Below, piece after piece: positions 16,763 through 25,829 of a stretch of 33,777 nucleotides of DNA. The notes under the pieces were generated by a model, which saw nothing but the letters and a program-made list of their open reading frames with translations, made no database searches and was not told the DNA's origin. Position 1 is the stretch's first letter. Every line of letters begins with the position of its first letter. The position numbers and the translations under genes were made by a program. This stretch comes from Burkholderiales bacterium (GTDB lineage Bacteria; Pseudomonadota; Gammaproteobacteria; Burkholderiales; JACMKV01): positions 1-33,777 of the forward strand of contig JACDAM010000078.1 in the NCBI GenBank assembly GCA_013695435.1, written 5' to 3'.

Positions 16763-17770
16763 ATGCACGGTAAGTATGGAAACAAAAAGCGCGAGGACGA
16801 TGCCAGCCTTCATCGTCCATGCCCGCAGCCCGCCCGCGTTCTCGTCGTCGGCGACGTCATGCTCGATCGCTACTGGTTCGGCGAGGTCAGCCGGATATCG
16901 CCGGAAGCGCCGGTGCCGGTGGTCAGGATTCGCGATACCGAAGAGCGTCTCGGCGGCGCCGCCAACGTTGCAAGGAATGCCGCGGCGCTCGGTGCGCACA
17001 CCGAGTTGTTGTCGGTGATCGGCGCCGACGAAGCCGGCGATTGCCTCGCGCGTCTGCTCGAAGCTGCCGGCATTGACGCGTCGCTGCATCGCGATTCGTC
17101 TCTCGCGACTACGATCAAGCTGCGCGTGATCGGCCGCCAGCAGCAGTTGCTGCGTATCGATTTCGAAACGCCGCCTGGCCGCGAGGTATTGCTGTCCAAA
17201 CTCGCCGACCTGGAAGCCAGGGCACCTTATGCCGATGTCATCGTGTTGTCCGACTACGGCAAGGGAGGCATGGAACACGTCGCCAGCATGATTGCGATCG
17301 CCAACGCCGCCGGCAAGCCGGTCTTGGTCGATCCCAAAGGCGACGACTATTCGCGCTACCGCAACGCTACCTTGCTGACGCCGAACCTCGGCGAATTCCG
17401 CGAGGTCGCCGGAGGCTGGAAAGACGAGGACGCGTTTACCAGCAAAGCGCAGCGCCTGCGCGAGGAGCTGAATTTGCAGGCGCTGCTGGTCACGCGCAGC
17501 GAGCAGGGCATGACGCTGTTTCGCGAAGGCGAACGCTGCCACGAGCCGGCCGTGGCGCGCGAGGTGTTCGATGTCAGCGGCGCCGGCGACACCGTCATCG
17601 CGACCCTGGCCGTGATGCTGGCCGAAGGCAAAAGTTTTGCCGAGGCCATGCGTGTCGCCAACCGGGCCGCGGGCATCGTTGTCGGCAAGCTCGGCACCGC
17701 TATCGTCAGCCGCGAGGAGCTGTTCGGCGTTCAGCGCGCGACTGAAACGGCGCCTTTTTCCCCTTTGTAG
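16763..17770 (+). CDS. hldA: D-glycero-beta-D-manno-heptose-7-phosphate kinase (RfaE domain I)
   Basis: 335-residue PfkB/ribokinase-family sugar kinase that phosphorylates heptose 7-phosphate at C1 in the pathway to ADP-heptose for the LPS inner core. Family marks: VLVVGDVMLDRYWFGEVSRISPEAPVPVV, GGAANVARNAAALG (PfkB motif 1), VDPKGDDYSRY, LTPNLGEF, and DVSGAGDTVIATLAV (motif 2, catalytic Asp276). It lacks the C-terminal adenylyltransferase domain of the E. coli fusion HldE, so an hldC/rfaE2 gene must be elsewhere. The start is the ATG at 16763, 23 bases after lapB; a GTG just upstream stops after seven codons. hldD follows. Confidence 0.92.
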   Translation: MHGKYGNKKREDDASLHRPCPQPARVLVVGDVMLDRYWFGEVSRISPEAPVPVVRIRDTEERLGGAANVARNAAALGAHTELLSVIGADEAGDCLARLLEAAGIDASLHRDSSLATTIKLRVIGRQQQLLRIDFETPPGREVLLSKLADLEARAPYADVIVLSDYGKGGMEHVASMIAIANAAGKPVLVDPKGDDYSRYRNATLLTPNLGEFREVAGGWKDEDAFTSKAQRLREELNLQALLVTRSEQGMTLFREGERCHEPAVAREVFDVSGAGDTVIATLAVMLAEGKSFAEAMRVANRAAGIVVGKLGTAIVSREELFGVQRATETAPFSPL

Positions 17771-17856
17771 AACCCTTGCGAAGTGAAAGCGAATCGGCGC
17801 CGCCGTCCGCCCCTTGAAGAACAACATCGACCTCCCATCGAGCCCAGAAATCGACC

Positions 17857-18858
17857 ATGTACATCATCGTCACCGGCGCTGCCGGCTTTATCGGTTCCAA
17901 CGTCGTCAAAGCGCTGAACGCGCGCGCCGAAACCAATATCATTGCCGTCGACAACCTGACCGACGGCAGCAAATTCGGCAATCTGGTCGATTGTGAAATC
18001 GCCGATTACCTCGATCGGGAGCTGTTCCTGCGCGAGCTTGCCGATGGCGCATTCGCCGGTGAAATCGCCGCTATCCTGCATCAGGGCGCGTGTTCCGACA
18101 CCACCGAAAGCGATGGCCGCTACATGATGCAGAACAATTACCGCTATTCGGTCAACCTGCTCGAGTATTGCGAGGAAGAGGACATTCCGTTCGTCTATGC
18201 TTCGTCGGCGGCCGTGTATGGCGCGAGCGCGGTGTTCCGGGAAGCACGCGAGTTCGAAACGCCGCTCAACGTTTACGGCTATTCCAAATTCCTGTTCGAT
18301 CAGTACGTGCGCCGCAAGTATGCGCAGCACAATCTGCGCGCCGTCGGCCTGCGCTATTTCAACGTCTACGGCGAACGCGAACAGCACAAAGGGCGCATGG
18401 CGTCGGTCGCATGGCATTTCTTCAACCAGTACCAGGCAACGGGCAAGGTCAAACTGTTCGAAGGCAGCGGCGGTTACGAAGCAGGCGAGCAGCGGCGCGA
18501 TTTCGTTTCGGTGCACGACGCCGTCGCCGTCAATCTGTTTTTTCTCGATCGCCCCGAGCGCGCTGGTGTCTATAACGTCGGCACCGGCGCCGCGCAAAGT
18601 TTCAATGAGGTTGCGGTCGCCGTGGTGAACGCCTGCCGCGCGACGCATGGCGACGCGCCGCTGACGCTGGTCGAGATGCGGCAGCAGGGCATCATCGAAT
18701 ACATCGCATTCCCGGCGAATCTCAAGGATAAATATCAAAGCTATACCGAGGCCGATCTCGGCGCATTGCGCGGCGCGGGTTATGACGCGCTCTTCAAGCC
18801 GGTCGAACAGGGAGTAGCGGAATACGTGGCTACTTTGTCGCGCCAGTCCGATCGCTGA
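17857..18858 (+). CDS. hldD: ADP-L-glycero-D-manno-heptose 6-epimerase
   Basis: 333-residue NADP-dependent short-chain (extended SDR) epimerase that makes ADP-L-glycero-D-manno-heptose, the donor for inner-core LPS. The N-terminal GAAGFIGSN is the dinucleotide motif. Ser116 (ASSAAVYG), Tyr140 and Lys144 ([11 protein letters not shown]) form the SDR active site at the same numbers as in E. coli HldD. Other landmarks are [20 protein letters not shown] and [15 protein letters not shown]. It lies 86 bases after hldA with no terminator between them. The ribosome site is weak. Confidence 0.95.
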   Translation: MYIIVTGAAGFIGSNVVKALNARAETNIIAVDNLTDGSKFGNLVDCEIADYLDRELFLRELADGAFAGEIAAILHQGACSDTTESDGRYMMQNNYRYSVNLLEYCEEEDIPFVYASSAAVYGASAVFREAREFETPLNVYGYSKFLFDQYVRRKYAQHNLRAVGLRYFNVYGEREQHKGRMASVAWHFFNQYQATGKVKLFEGSGGYEAGEQRRDFVSVHDAVAVNLFFLDRPERAGVYNVGTGAAQSFNEVAVAVVNACRATHGDAPLTLVEMRQQGIIEYIAFPANLKDKYQSYTEADLGALRGAGYDALFKPVEQGVAEYVATLSRQSDR

Positions 18859-18871
18859 CGCAATTCGCGAA

Positions 18872-18911
18872 GCCGTCGTAACTGAATCCGCGCCGTCGTA
18901 ACTCAATCCGC
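18872..18911 (+). repeat. 20-bp tandem direct repeat before the sensor kinase
   Basis: GCCGTCGTAACTGAATCCGC (18872-18891) is followed directly by GCCGTCGTAACTCAATCCGC (18892-18911), 19 of 20 identical. It fills most of the 56-base gap and ends 3 bases before the TTG start of the kinase. Confidence 0.9.
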
Positions 18912-18914
18912 ACC

Positions 18915-21900
18915 TTGTCCGCTATCTCAGAATCGATAACCCGCGTTTCACGACTGCCACAGCCGACGCGATGGCTGCTTGCCGTGCTCGCGCTGGCCGT
19001 CGTCTACTATCTCGCGGCGCGCCTCGGGCTGCTGCTGGCTTTCGCCGAAAGCAATGTTTCCCCGGTCTGGCCGCCGTCCGGCATCGCGCTGGCCGCGCTC
19101 CTTTTGTTCGGTTATCGCGTCTGGCCGGGAATTCTGCTTGGCGCATTCGCGGCGAACCTGGCGGTGTTCGCGGCCAACGACGCGGCGGGCACGTCAACGA
19201 TCGTTGTCGTCGCGTCCGTCATCGCGCTGGGTAATACGTTCGAAGCCCTGCTTGGCGCCCTGCTGTTGCATAGGTTCGTGCCGTCGGGCAAACCGTTCGA
19301 GCAGCCGCAGGACGTGTTCCACTTCGCCCTGATCGCGCTTGTCATGTGTATGCTCGCCGCGACCGTCGGCGCCGTCGCCCTGATCGTCGGCGGCATCGTT
19401 TCGTCGCCCGCCTTGACGGCGCTCTGGAAGACCTGGTGGCTGGGCGATGTGGCCGGCGTCCTGACCTTTGCGCCTGCGCTGTTGGCGTGGGGCGTGGCGG
19501 GAACAGGAGCGGCGGCAGGCGCCGCGGCAGAAGGGGGTGGCACTATTCATCGGAAATGGAAATCGCTGCAACTGCCGGCAGCGAGCCACGCGATTGCCCT
19601 GCTCGCCGTGCTGGTGGTCGTCAGCGCGCTGGTGTTCCGGGGTCAGGCGCTGCCCGGAGACGCCGACCGTTTGCTCGTCTATCTCTTTATTCCGGTGATC
19701 GCGTGGACTGCCTATCGCTACGGCGCGCGCGGCGTCGCGGTCGTTTCGTTGCTGATTACCGGTATCGCGGTCGCGGCCACGACCCAAGGCTACGGCCCTT
19801 TCGCGAAGGGCGATCTGAATGACTCACTGATCGGCCTGCAAGTCTTCATCGGGCTGTGCACCGTGACCGGGCTTACGCTCGCCGCCGATCTTGCCGAACG
19901 CAGGCATTTGCTCGGCGCGCCGGCCTGGCGCGATGTCGCGCTGCCCTGGACTACGCTGCTCGCCGCCATCGCTGTTACGGTTCTGGGTTGGCACCTTGTC
20001 GCATCCGAATCCGGGCGCAATGCCGGCGAACGCTTCCACGTCCTGACCGATGAAATCGAATCGCGCATCACCGACAGGCTGCAGTCGGCCGAGGAAATTC
20101 TGCTCGGCGCCGCCGGCTTGTTCGCCGCTTCGCAATCGGTCGAGCGCGATGAATGGCGCGAATACGTGGCGCGGCTGCGGCTGGAAAAAAACTTTCCGGG
20201 CATCCAGGGCGTTGCCTACGCGCGGCGCATCCAGCCCGGCGAGAAAGATGCGCACGTCGAGCAGGTACGCAGCGCCGGCTTTCCCGATTACCGCATCAAG
20301 CCGGAAGGCGTGCGCGACGAATATAACGCCATCGTTTATATCGAGCCTTTCAGCGGCCGCAACCTGCGGGCGTTCGGCTACGACATGCTGACTGAGCCGG
20401 TGCGCGGTGCGGCGATGATGGCGGCGCGCGATACCGGCGAGACGACGATTTCAGGCAAGGTCACGCTGCAACAGGAAACCGAAACAGGCGTACAGGCCGG
20501 CTTCGTCATGTACCAGCCGGTCTATCGCAACGGCGCCGCGGTCGCGACCGTCGAACAGCGCGGGGCGGCGCTGTCGGGCTACGTCTCCGTTCCGTTTCGT
20601 GTAAACGATCTGCTCGCCAGCACACTGGATCGCGAGTTGCTCTTCGCGACGCTCCAAATATTCGATGGCGAGTCGCCGGTCGACGATGCTCTGCTGTACG
20701 ACAGCGAGCAGGTGCATGGGCGCGCGCGGCAACATGGCATACCCATTTTCACCTCGCAGACGATGCTCGACATCGAGAACCGGCGCTGGACTTTGCGCTT
20801 CACTTCACTGCCCGCTTTCGAGAAGACCATAGATCGGCAAAAGGCGCAGGTCGTGATGATCGCCGGCATCGTCATCAGCCTGTTGCTGTTCATTCTGGTG
20901 CGCTCCCTGGCGGTGACGCGCGAACGCGCGCTGGCGCTGGCCAAGGACATGACCTCTTCCGTGCTGGAATCGGAAGCCAAGTTCAGGTCGCTGGCGGAAT
21001 CGGCCAATGAAGCGATCGTGATCAGCAAGGGCGAGGGCAAAATTGTTTCGTGGAACCGGGGCGCGCAAGCGATCTTCGGTTATACGGCGCGGGAAATCGT
21101 CGATGACGACCTGACGCGCATCATGCCCGAGCGCTACCGTGAGCCGCATCGACGGGGGATGGAGCGCATGCGCATCGCGGGCGAGGGGCGATTGCTCGGC
21201 AAGACCATAGAACTCGCCGGTTTGCGCAAAGACGGCAGCGAATTCCCGCTCGAACTGTCGCTCGCCGCCTGGGAAACACACGAAGGCCGTTTCTACAGCG
21301 GCGTGATCCGCGACATCACCGGGCGCAAAGCGCTGGAAACCGAACTCGCCCAGAGGAACGAACTCGTGAACGCCGTGCTCGAAAACGTCGAATCGGGCAT
21401 CGTCGTTTGCGACGCCGAGGGCGCACTGACGCTGTTCAACCGCGCCACGCGCGAGTTCCACAATCTGCCGCAGGAACCGTTGCCGGCGTCGCGATGGGCC
21501 GAGCACTATGATTTGTATCACGCCGACGGCAGTCCGATGCAGTCCGCGGATATTCCGTTGTTCAAAGCCTTGCAGGATCAGCCGGTGCGCGATCAGGAGC
21601 TGATGTTCGTGCCGAAGCACGGCGGCAAAAAACGCGTGATGCTGGCCAGTGGCCAGGCACTGTTCGGCCACGGCGGCGAGAAGCTCGGCGCCGTTGTCGT
21701 CATGCACGACATCACCGAACGCCGGCAAAAGGAACAGGCGATCAGCGCCGCCCTGCGCGAAAAGGAAACCTTGCTGAAAGAGGTCTACCACCGCGTCAAA
21801 AATAACCTGCAGGTCATCACCAGTTTGTTCAACTTGCAGGTTCGTACGCTGCCCGCTGGCGAAGCGCGCAACGCCCTGCAGGAAAGCGCGAATCGCGTGC

Positions 21901-22403
21901 GCGCCATGGCGCTGGTGCACGAAAAGCTGTATCAATCGGGTGATTTGTCGTCGATCGATCTGAAAAGCTATATCGGCGATCTGTGCCATCGTCTCGGCGC
22001 CGCGGCTGGCGCCAAAGAGCAGGGTATCGATATCGTCAGCGTCGTCGAGGCGGTCGATGTCGGCATCGAGTCTGCTGTACCGCTCGGTCTGATTTTGAAC
22101 GAACTGGTAACGAACAGCCTCAAGCACGCGTTTCCCGACGGGCGCAAAGGCATTTTGTCGGTCGTCCTCGAGCGTTTCGACGACGGCACGGCATTGCTCA
22201 CCGTGGCGGACGACGGCGTCGGTATGGCCAATGATTCAGCGCCCGATGCCGCCGCTGCGTTGGGCGTCAAGCTGGTCGAAACCCTGAGCCGGCAACTGGA
22301 TGGCGATCTGACTTTCGAAAGCGCCGGCGGAACCCGCGCTCGGCTCAGGTTTCCGGTCCCCGATCTCCGCCCCAACCCTCCTCAGCAAGTGGGAAGGGGG
22401 TAA
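18915..22403 (+). CDS. Membrane sensor histidine kinase, MASE1-CHASE-PAS-PAS-HisKA_2-HATPase
   Basis: 1162-residue hybrid-architecture sensor without a receiver domain. A MASE1 membrane module (about residues 18-325) carries NVSPVWPPSGIALAALLLFGYRVWPG. A periplasmic CHASE domain (about 360-625, RFHVLTDEIESRITDRLQSAEEIL in two parts) and a further membrane helix (about 655-675) follow. Two PAS domains (about 685-810 and 815-940) come next, and then a HisKA_2 phosphoacceptor with His959 in KEVYHRVKNNLQV. The C-terminal ATPase has LNELVTNSLKHAF, a DDGVGM box and LGVKLVETLSRQLDG. CHASE domains sense small extracellular ligands; the ligand here is unknown. The start is a TTG, since the frame has a stop at 18879-18881 and no ATG or GTG before the first helix. 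The next gene encodes its likely response regulator. Confidence 0.88.
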   Translation: MSAISESITRVSRLPQPTRWLLAVLALAVVYYLAARLGLLLAFAESNVSPVWPPSGIALAALLLFGYRVWPGILLGAFAANLAVFAANDAAGTSTIVVVASVIALGNTFEALLGALLLHRFVPSGKPFEQPQDVFHFALIALVMCMLAATVGAVALIVGGIVSSPALTALWKTWWLGDVAGVLTFAPALLAWGVAGTGAAAGAAAEGGGTIHRKWKSLQLPAASHAIALLAVLVVVSALVFRGQALPGDADRLLVYLFIPVIAWTAYRYGARGVAVVSLLITGIAVAATTQGYGPFAKGDLNDSLIGLQVFIGLCTVTGLTLAADLAERRHLLGAPAWRDVALPWTTLLAAIAVTVLGWHLVASESGRNAGERFHVLTDEIESRITDRLQSAEEILLGAAGLFAASQSVERDEWREYVARLRLEKNFPGIQGVAYARRIQPGEKDAHVEQVRSAGFPDYRIKPEGVRDEYNAIVYIEPFSGRNLRAFGYDMLTEPVRGAAMMAARDTGETTISGKVTLQQETETGVQAGFVMYQPVYRNGAAVATVEQRGAALSGYVSVPFRVNDLLASTLDRELLFATLQIFDGESPVDDALLYDSEQVHGRARQHGIPIFTSQTMLDIENRRWTLRFTSLPAFEKTIDRQKAQVVMIAGIVISLLLFILVRSLAVTRERALALAKDMTSSVLESEAKFRSLAESANEAIVISKGEGKIVSWNRGAQAIFGYTAREIVDDDLTRIMPERYREPHRRGMERMRIAGEGRLLGKTIELAGLRKDGSEFPLELSLAAWETHEGRFYSGVIRDITGRKALETELAQRNELVNAVLENVESGIVVCDAEGALTLFNRATREFHNLPQEPLPASRWAEHYDLYHADGSPMQSADIPLFKALQDQPVRDQELMFVPKHGGKKRVMLASGQALFGHGGEKLGAVVVMHDITERRQKEQAISAALREKETLLKEVYHRVKNNLQVITSLFNLQVRTLPAGEARNALQESANRVRAMALVHEKLYQSGDLSSIDLKSYIGDLCHRLGAAAGAKEQGIDIVSVVEAVDVGIESAVPLGLILNELVTNSLKHAFPDGRKGILSVVLERFDDGTALLTVADDGVGMANDSAPDAAAALGVKLVETLSRQLDGDLTFESAGGTRARLRFPVPDLRPNPPQQVGRG

Positions 22404-22448
22404 ACCGGCTTCCCAACTAACCGGGGTTGATTCGTTTATTATTCGGTC

Positions 22449-24938
22449 ATGAAACAGGCCGCGATTGTTTCTACACGCTCCGACGCTCGCCCGGCGCCCG
22501 CCAAGATACTGGTGGTCGAGGACGAAGCCATCGTCGCGCTGGATATCGAACAGCAGTTGCTTGAAATGGGTTACGACGTCTGCGCCACCGTTGATAATGG
22601 CGCCCATGCGATCGCGCTCGCCCGCCAGCACCGGCCCAACCTTGTGCTGATGGATATCGTCATCAAGGGCGATATGGATGGCGTCGAAACGGCGCGCCAC
22701 ATCGGCCGCGGCCTGTACATTCCGGTCGTGTTTCTGACTGCTTACAGTGATGCGCGCACCGTCGAGCGCGCCGCGCGCACGGCGCCGCACGGCTATCTGA
22801 CCAAACCGTTTCAGCCGAAGGAATTGCGCGCGGCGATCGAAGTCGCCTTGTACAAGGCAATCATGGAACAGCGCCTGCACGAATCCGAGCAGTGGTTTGC
22901 GTCGACCTTGCGCTGCGTCGGCGATGCCGTCATCGCCACCGATCCACAAGCCCGCGTGCGTTTCATGAATCCGCAAGCAGAACTGATTACAGGCTGGGTG
23001 CAGGAGGAAGCGCTAGGCACGGATGTCGGCAAGATACTGCGATTGCGGGACGCGAAGACCGGCGCGCGGGTCGAGTCGCCGGCCAGTCGCGCGCTGCGCG
23101 AGAATGCGGCGGTCGGCATCGGTCACGGAACGTTGCTGGCGGCGCGCGACGACACCAGCCGGCCGATGGACAATTCGGCCGCGCCGATCCGCACCGAAGA
23201 CGGCAAGCTGCTGGGCGCTGTCGTCGTGCTGCGCGATGTCAGCGAACGCCTGCGCGCCGAGCAGGCGCTGCGTCACAGCGAGGCGCGCTTTCGCAACGCG
23301 TTCGATTTCGCGCCGGCGGGCATGGCGGTGGTCGCGCTCGACGGCCGTTTCCTGCAAGTCAACGCTGCCGTGTGCGCGCTGTTCGGCCGCGACGAGGCTG
23401 AGTTGCTGAGCCTCAGGCAAGAGGATGTGACGCACGCGAGCGACATGGGCATGGAGCGGAAATACCTGCTCGCGCTGCGGGCCGACAAGACGCCGTCGGT
23501 GCAATTCGAAAAACGCTACCGCGGCGCTGACCGCGGCGACATCTGGGCGCTGGTCAGCGTTTCGCTTCTGCGCGCGGAAGACGAACCGCTGTACTACCTG
23601 TATCAGATCCACGATCTTTCGCAGCGCAAAGAGGCGGAGCATCAGCTTGCGCAGCTCGCTTATTCCGATGCGCTGACCGGTCTTGCCAATCGCGCCCGGT
23701 TGCGCGACGAGGGCGAGCGTATGCTGAGCGCCGCCAAGCGCCGCAAGAAGCGCCTCGGCGTGGTGTTCCTCGATCTCGATCGCTTCAAACAGGTCAACGA
23801 CAGCCTCGGGCACGAAGCCGGCGACGTGCTGCTGCAAACCGTCGCCAACCGGCTCAAGACCTGCGTGCGCGATACCGACTGCATCGCGCGCCTCGGCGGC
23901 GATGAATTTGTGCTGCTGCTCAGCGATCTCGAGGAACCGAAGCATGCTGTCAGCATTACCGAAAAGGTGCGGAAATCGCTGTCGGCGCCGTGCCATTACC
24001 AGGGCCAGGAAATGCCGATGACAGCGAGCCTCGGTATCAGTTTTTATCCCGACGACGGCGCCGATTTGCAAAAATTGTTTCGCTGCGCCGACAGCGCGCT
24101 CTATCACGCCAAGGCCGAGGGCCGCAATAACACGCGTTTCTATCGTCCCGAGCTGACCGCGCAGGCGGAAGCCCGCCTCAAGCTAGAAACCGCGCTGCAC
24201 CGCGCGATCGAACGCAACGAGTTCGTCCTGTACTACCAGCCGATCGTCGCGCTGTCCAGCGGCAAGCCGATCGGCGCCGAAGCATTGCTGCGCTGGCGTC
24301 ATCCCGAAAAAGGTTTGATGTTGCCCGACGAATTCATACCCGCGGCCGAAGAAACCGGCTTGATTGTCGAATTGGGCGAGTGGGTTTTGCAGCAGGCGGC
24401 GCACGAGGCGGCGGCGTGGCAGCAGTCCGGCTCGCCGCTGACGGTTGCAGTCAACGTTTCGGCGCGCCAGTTCAAGGTCGGGGCGCTGGCCGATACGGTG
24501 CGGCGCGCCTTGCATTCGGCGCGCCTTGCGCCCGAACTTTTGTGCCTCGAAATTACTGAGCAGTTCTTGCTGCCCGACGATCCACACAACCTCGCGGTGC
24601 TCGACGAACTCAGACGCATCGGCGTTCAGATCGCGCTCGACGACTTCGGCGTCGGCTACTCGTCGTTGAGCTACATCAGGCGTTTCGGCCCCAGCAGCGT
24701 GAAAATCGATCGCTCGTTCGTGCGCGATGTCGCCGATGATCCTGATGACGCCGCCATCGTCGCCGCAATCATCGCCATGGCCAGGCGGCTGCGTATCAAT
24801 GTTGTCGCGGAGGGCGTCGAAAACGAGGCGCAGCGCGTGTTTCTGACAGGCGAAAGCTGCGATCATGCGCAAGGCTTTTATTTCGCGCATCCGTGCGCGG
24901 CGGACGAGTTTCGCGCCTGGCTCGGCGCCAACTCTTGA
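22449..24938 (+). CDS. Response regulator with REC-PAS-PAS-GGDEF-EAL, cyclic di-GMP enzyme
   Basis: 829-residue cytoplasmic protein. A receiver domain (about 18-135) has Glu24/Asp25, phosphoacceptor Asp69 (NLVLMDI), Thr97 and Lys119; its KGDMDGVETA stretch is typical of partners of HisKA_2 kinases. Two PAS domains follow (about 140-265 and 275-395). The GGDEF domain has an intact GGDEF at 483-487 and, five residues before it, an RxxD inhibitory site (RDTD). The EAL domain begins near residue 590, with E611-A-L, the DDFGVGYSS loop and AEGVENEAQ, all residues expected for activity. Both cyclic di-GMP synthesis and breakdown are thus possible. It starts 45 bases after the kinase, and phosphorylation by that kinase probably tunes the balance. 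The target process is unknown. Confidence 0.9.
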   Translation: MKQAAIVSTRSDARPAPAKILVVEDEAIVALDIEQQLLEMGYDVCATVDNGAHAIALARQHRPNLVLMDIVIKGDMDGVETARHIGRGLYIPVVFLTAYSDARTVERAARTAPHGYLTKPFQPKELRAAIEVALYKAIMEQRLHESEQWFASTLRCVGDAVIATDPQARVRFMNPQAELITGWVQEEALGTDVGKILRLRDAKTGARVESPASRALRENAAVGIGHGTLLAARDDTSRPMDNSAAPIRTEDGKLLGAVVVLRDVSERLRAEQALRHSEARFRNAFDFAPAGMAVVALDGRFLQVNAAVCALFGRDEAELLSLRQEDVTHASDMGMERKYLLALRADKTPSVQFEKRYRGADRGDIWALVSVSLLRAEDEPLYYLYQIHDLSQRKEAEHQLAQLAYSDALTGLANRARLRDEGERMLSAAKRRKKRLGVVFLDLDRFKQVNDSLGHEAGDVLLQTVANRLKTCVRDTDCIARLGGDEFVLLLSDLEEPKHAVSITEKVRKSLSAPCHYQGQEMPMTASLGISFYPDDGADLQKLFRCADSALYHAKAEGRNNTRFYRPELTAQAEARLKLETALHRAIERNEFVLYYQPIVALSSGKPIGAEALLRWRHPEKGLMLPDEFIPAAEETGLIVELGEWVLQQAAHEAAAWQQSGSPLTVAVNVSARQFKVGALADTVRRALHSARLAPELLCLEITEQFLLPDDPHNLAVLDELRRIGVQIALDDFGVGYSSLSYIRRFGPSSVKIDRSFVRDVADDPDDAAIVAAIIAMARRLRINVVAEGVENEAQRVFLTGESCDHAQGFYFAHPCAADEFRAWLGANS

Positions 24939-24964
24939 TGGATGGCGCAAGGCCGTATCGACGA

Positions 24965-25135
24965 CCACGCCTCCGGTTTTCCTGGAGGGGCCGACCCGCG
25001 GCGTGGGGTAGCTGAGTTTTCTTCCCTTCCGAGGGGTTCCCTCGGCAGGAAAGAAGGGAAACGGCCGGCGTCAACGCCTATCGTCGGCGCGGCGTTAAAA
25101 CAGGGCAGCGTTTGGATATTCCGACCTGCGCCTGT
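24965..25135 (+). other. Run of four predicted hairpins between the cyclic di-GMP gene and comEA
   Basis: Four inverted repeats follow one another: CCACGCC/GGCGTGG (24965-24971 with 25000-25006, with an inner CCTCC/GGAGG); TTCCCTTC/GAAGGGAA (25022-25029 with 25053-25060) enclosing CGAGGG/CCCTCG; AACGCC/GGCGTT (25073-25078 with 25091-25096); and ACAGGGCAG with CTGCGCCTGT (25100-25108 with 25126-25135, one bulge). No T-run follows the first two. It matches no riboswitch that I recognise. Confidence 0.5.
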
Positions 25136-25159
25136 CGTTCTGACCTGGAGGAAATGGAA

Positions 25160-25693
25160 ATGAAAAAATTGCTGCTGCTCGTCATCACGTTTGCGTTTTG
25201 CGGCTTTGCGTACGCTGTCGATATCAATACCGCGAGCCAGAAAGAGCTTGAGGGCGTTAAAGGCATCGGTCCGGTGAAGGCCAAGGCGATCATCGACTAT
25301 CGCAACAAGAATGGCGCATTCAAGAGCGTCGAGGATCTCGCCAACGTCAAGGGCATGGACGCCAAAAGTGTAGGCAAGATGAAGGGCGAATTGACCGCCG
25401 GCGGCGCGGGCAAGACGATGAGCCCGGCGGAAGCAAGCAAAAAAGCCGACGAGACGATGTCGAAAGACGCCCCGCGCAAGCCTGCGGCGGCGGGCAAGGA
25501 GGACCCGGTGGAAGCAAGCAAAAAAGCCGACAAGACCTTGTCGGAAGATGCGACGCGTCCCTTGCACGACAAGGAGGCGAAGCCCGGGCCGGTCGAAAAA
25601 TCGGGACCGGCTTCGGGCAGGAAAGCCGACGAGACGATGTCGCAGCCGTCCCCGCGCAAGCCCGCCAACCCGGACCCTGCCCGCGCGCAATAA
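25160..25693 (+). CDS. ComEA-like helix-hairpin-helix DNA-binding protein with repeat tail
   Basis: 177-residue exported protein. A signal peptide (residues 1-19, ending AYA) is followed by a ComEA-type double helix-hairpin-helix domain (20-79): VDINTASQKELEGVKGIGPVKA and FKSVEDLANVKGMDAKSVGKMKGEL. Such domains bind double-stranded DNA in the periplasm during natural transformation. The tail (80-177) is unusual: lysine-, alanine- and proline-rich with three copies of a KKADETMSxDAPRKPA-like unit at about 91-108, 118-134 and 152-169. The second copy is diverged. The ATG at 25160 is chosen over 25154 because GGAGG (25147-25151) is 8 bases from it but only 2 from the other. Other competence genes are not present here, so a role in DNA uptake is only suggested. 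Confidence 0.85.
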   Translation: MKKLLLLVITFAFCGFAYAVDINTASQKELEGVKGIGPVKAKAIIDYRNKNGAFKSVEDLANVKGMDAKSVGKMKGELTAGGAGKTMSPAEASKKADETMSKDAPRKPAAAGKEDPVEASKKADKTLSEDATRPLHDKEAKPGPVEKSGPASGRKADETMSQPSPRKPANPDPARAQ

Positions 25694-25702
25694 CCTGACC
25701 CG

Positions 25703-25728
25703 GCCCTGCGCCTCACGCGGGGCTGTTT
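25703..25728 (+). terminator. Probable terminator after the ComEA-like gene
   Basis: GCCCTGCG (25703-25710) pairs with CGCGGGGC (25716-25723), one wobble, over a five-base loop, followed by TGTTTC. Confidence 0.5.
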
Positions 25729-25741
25729 CAGCGCCGGCGAA

Positions 25742-25770
25742 TTGGCCGTGCTGAACGCATCTGGTATCCT
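25742..25770 (+). promoter_or_regulatory. Candidate sigma-70 promoter for cysM
   Basis: TTGGCC (25742-25747), a 17-base spacer and TATCCT (25765-25770) lie about 60 bases upstream of the cysM ATG and downstream of the preceding terminator. Both boxes match 4 of 6. Confidence 0.45.
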
Positions 25771-25829
25771 CGCGCATCGGGCGCTTTCTCGTCGGCGCCC
25801 GCCGAATTTCCCGAATCCCCGTTAGCGCG

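Noticed and set aside
24939-25159. Cyclic di-GMP riboswitch (GEMM type)
   Set aside because: The conserved GEMM sequence blocks and tetraloop-receptor pattern could not be found; only generic hairpins are visible.
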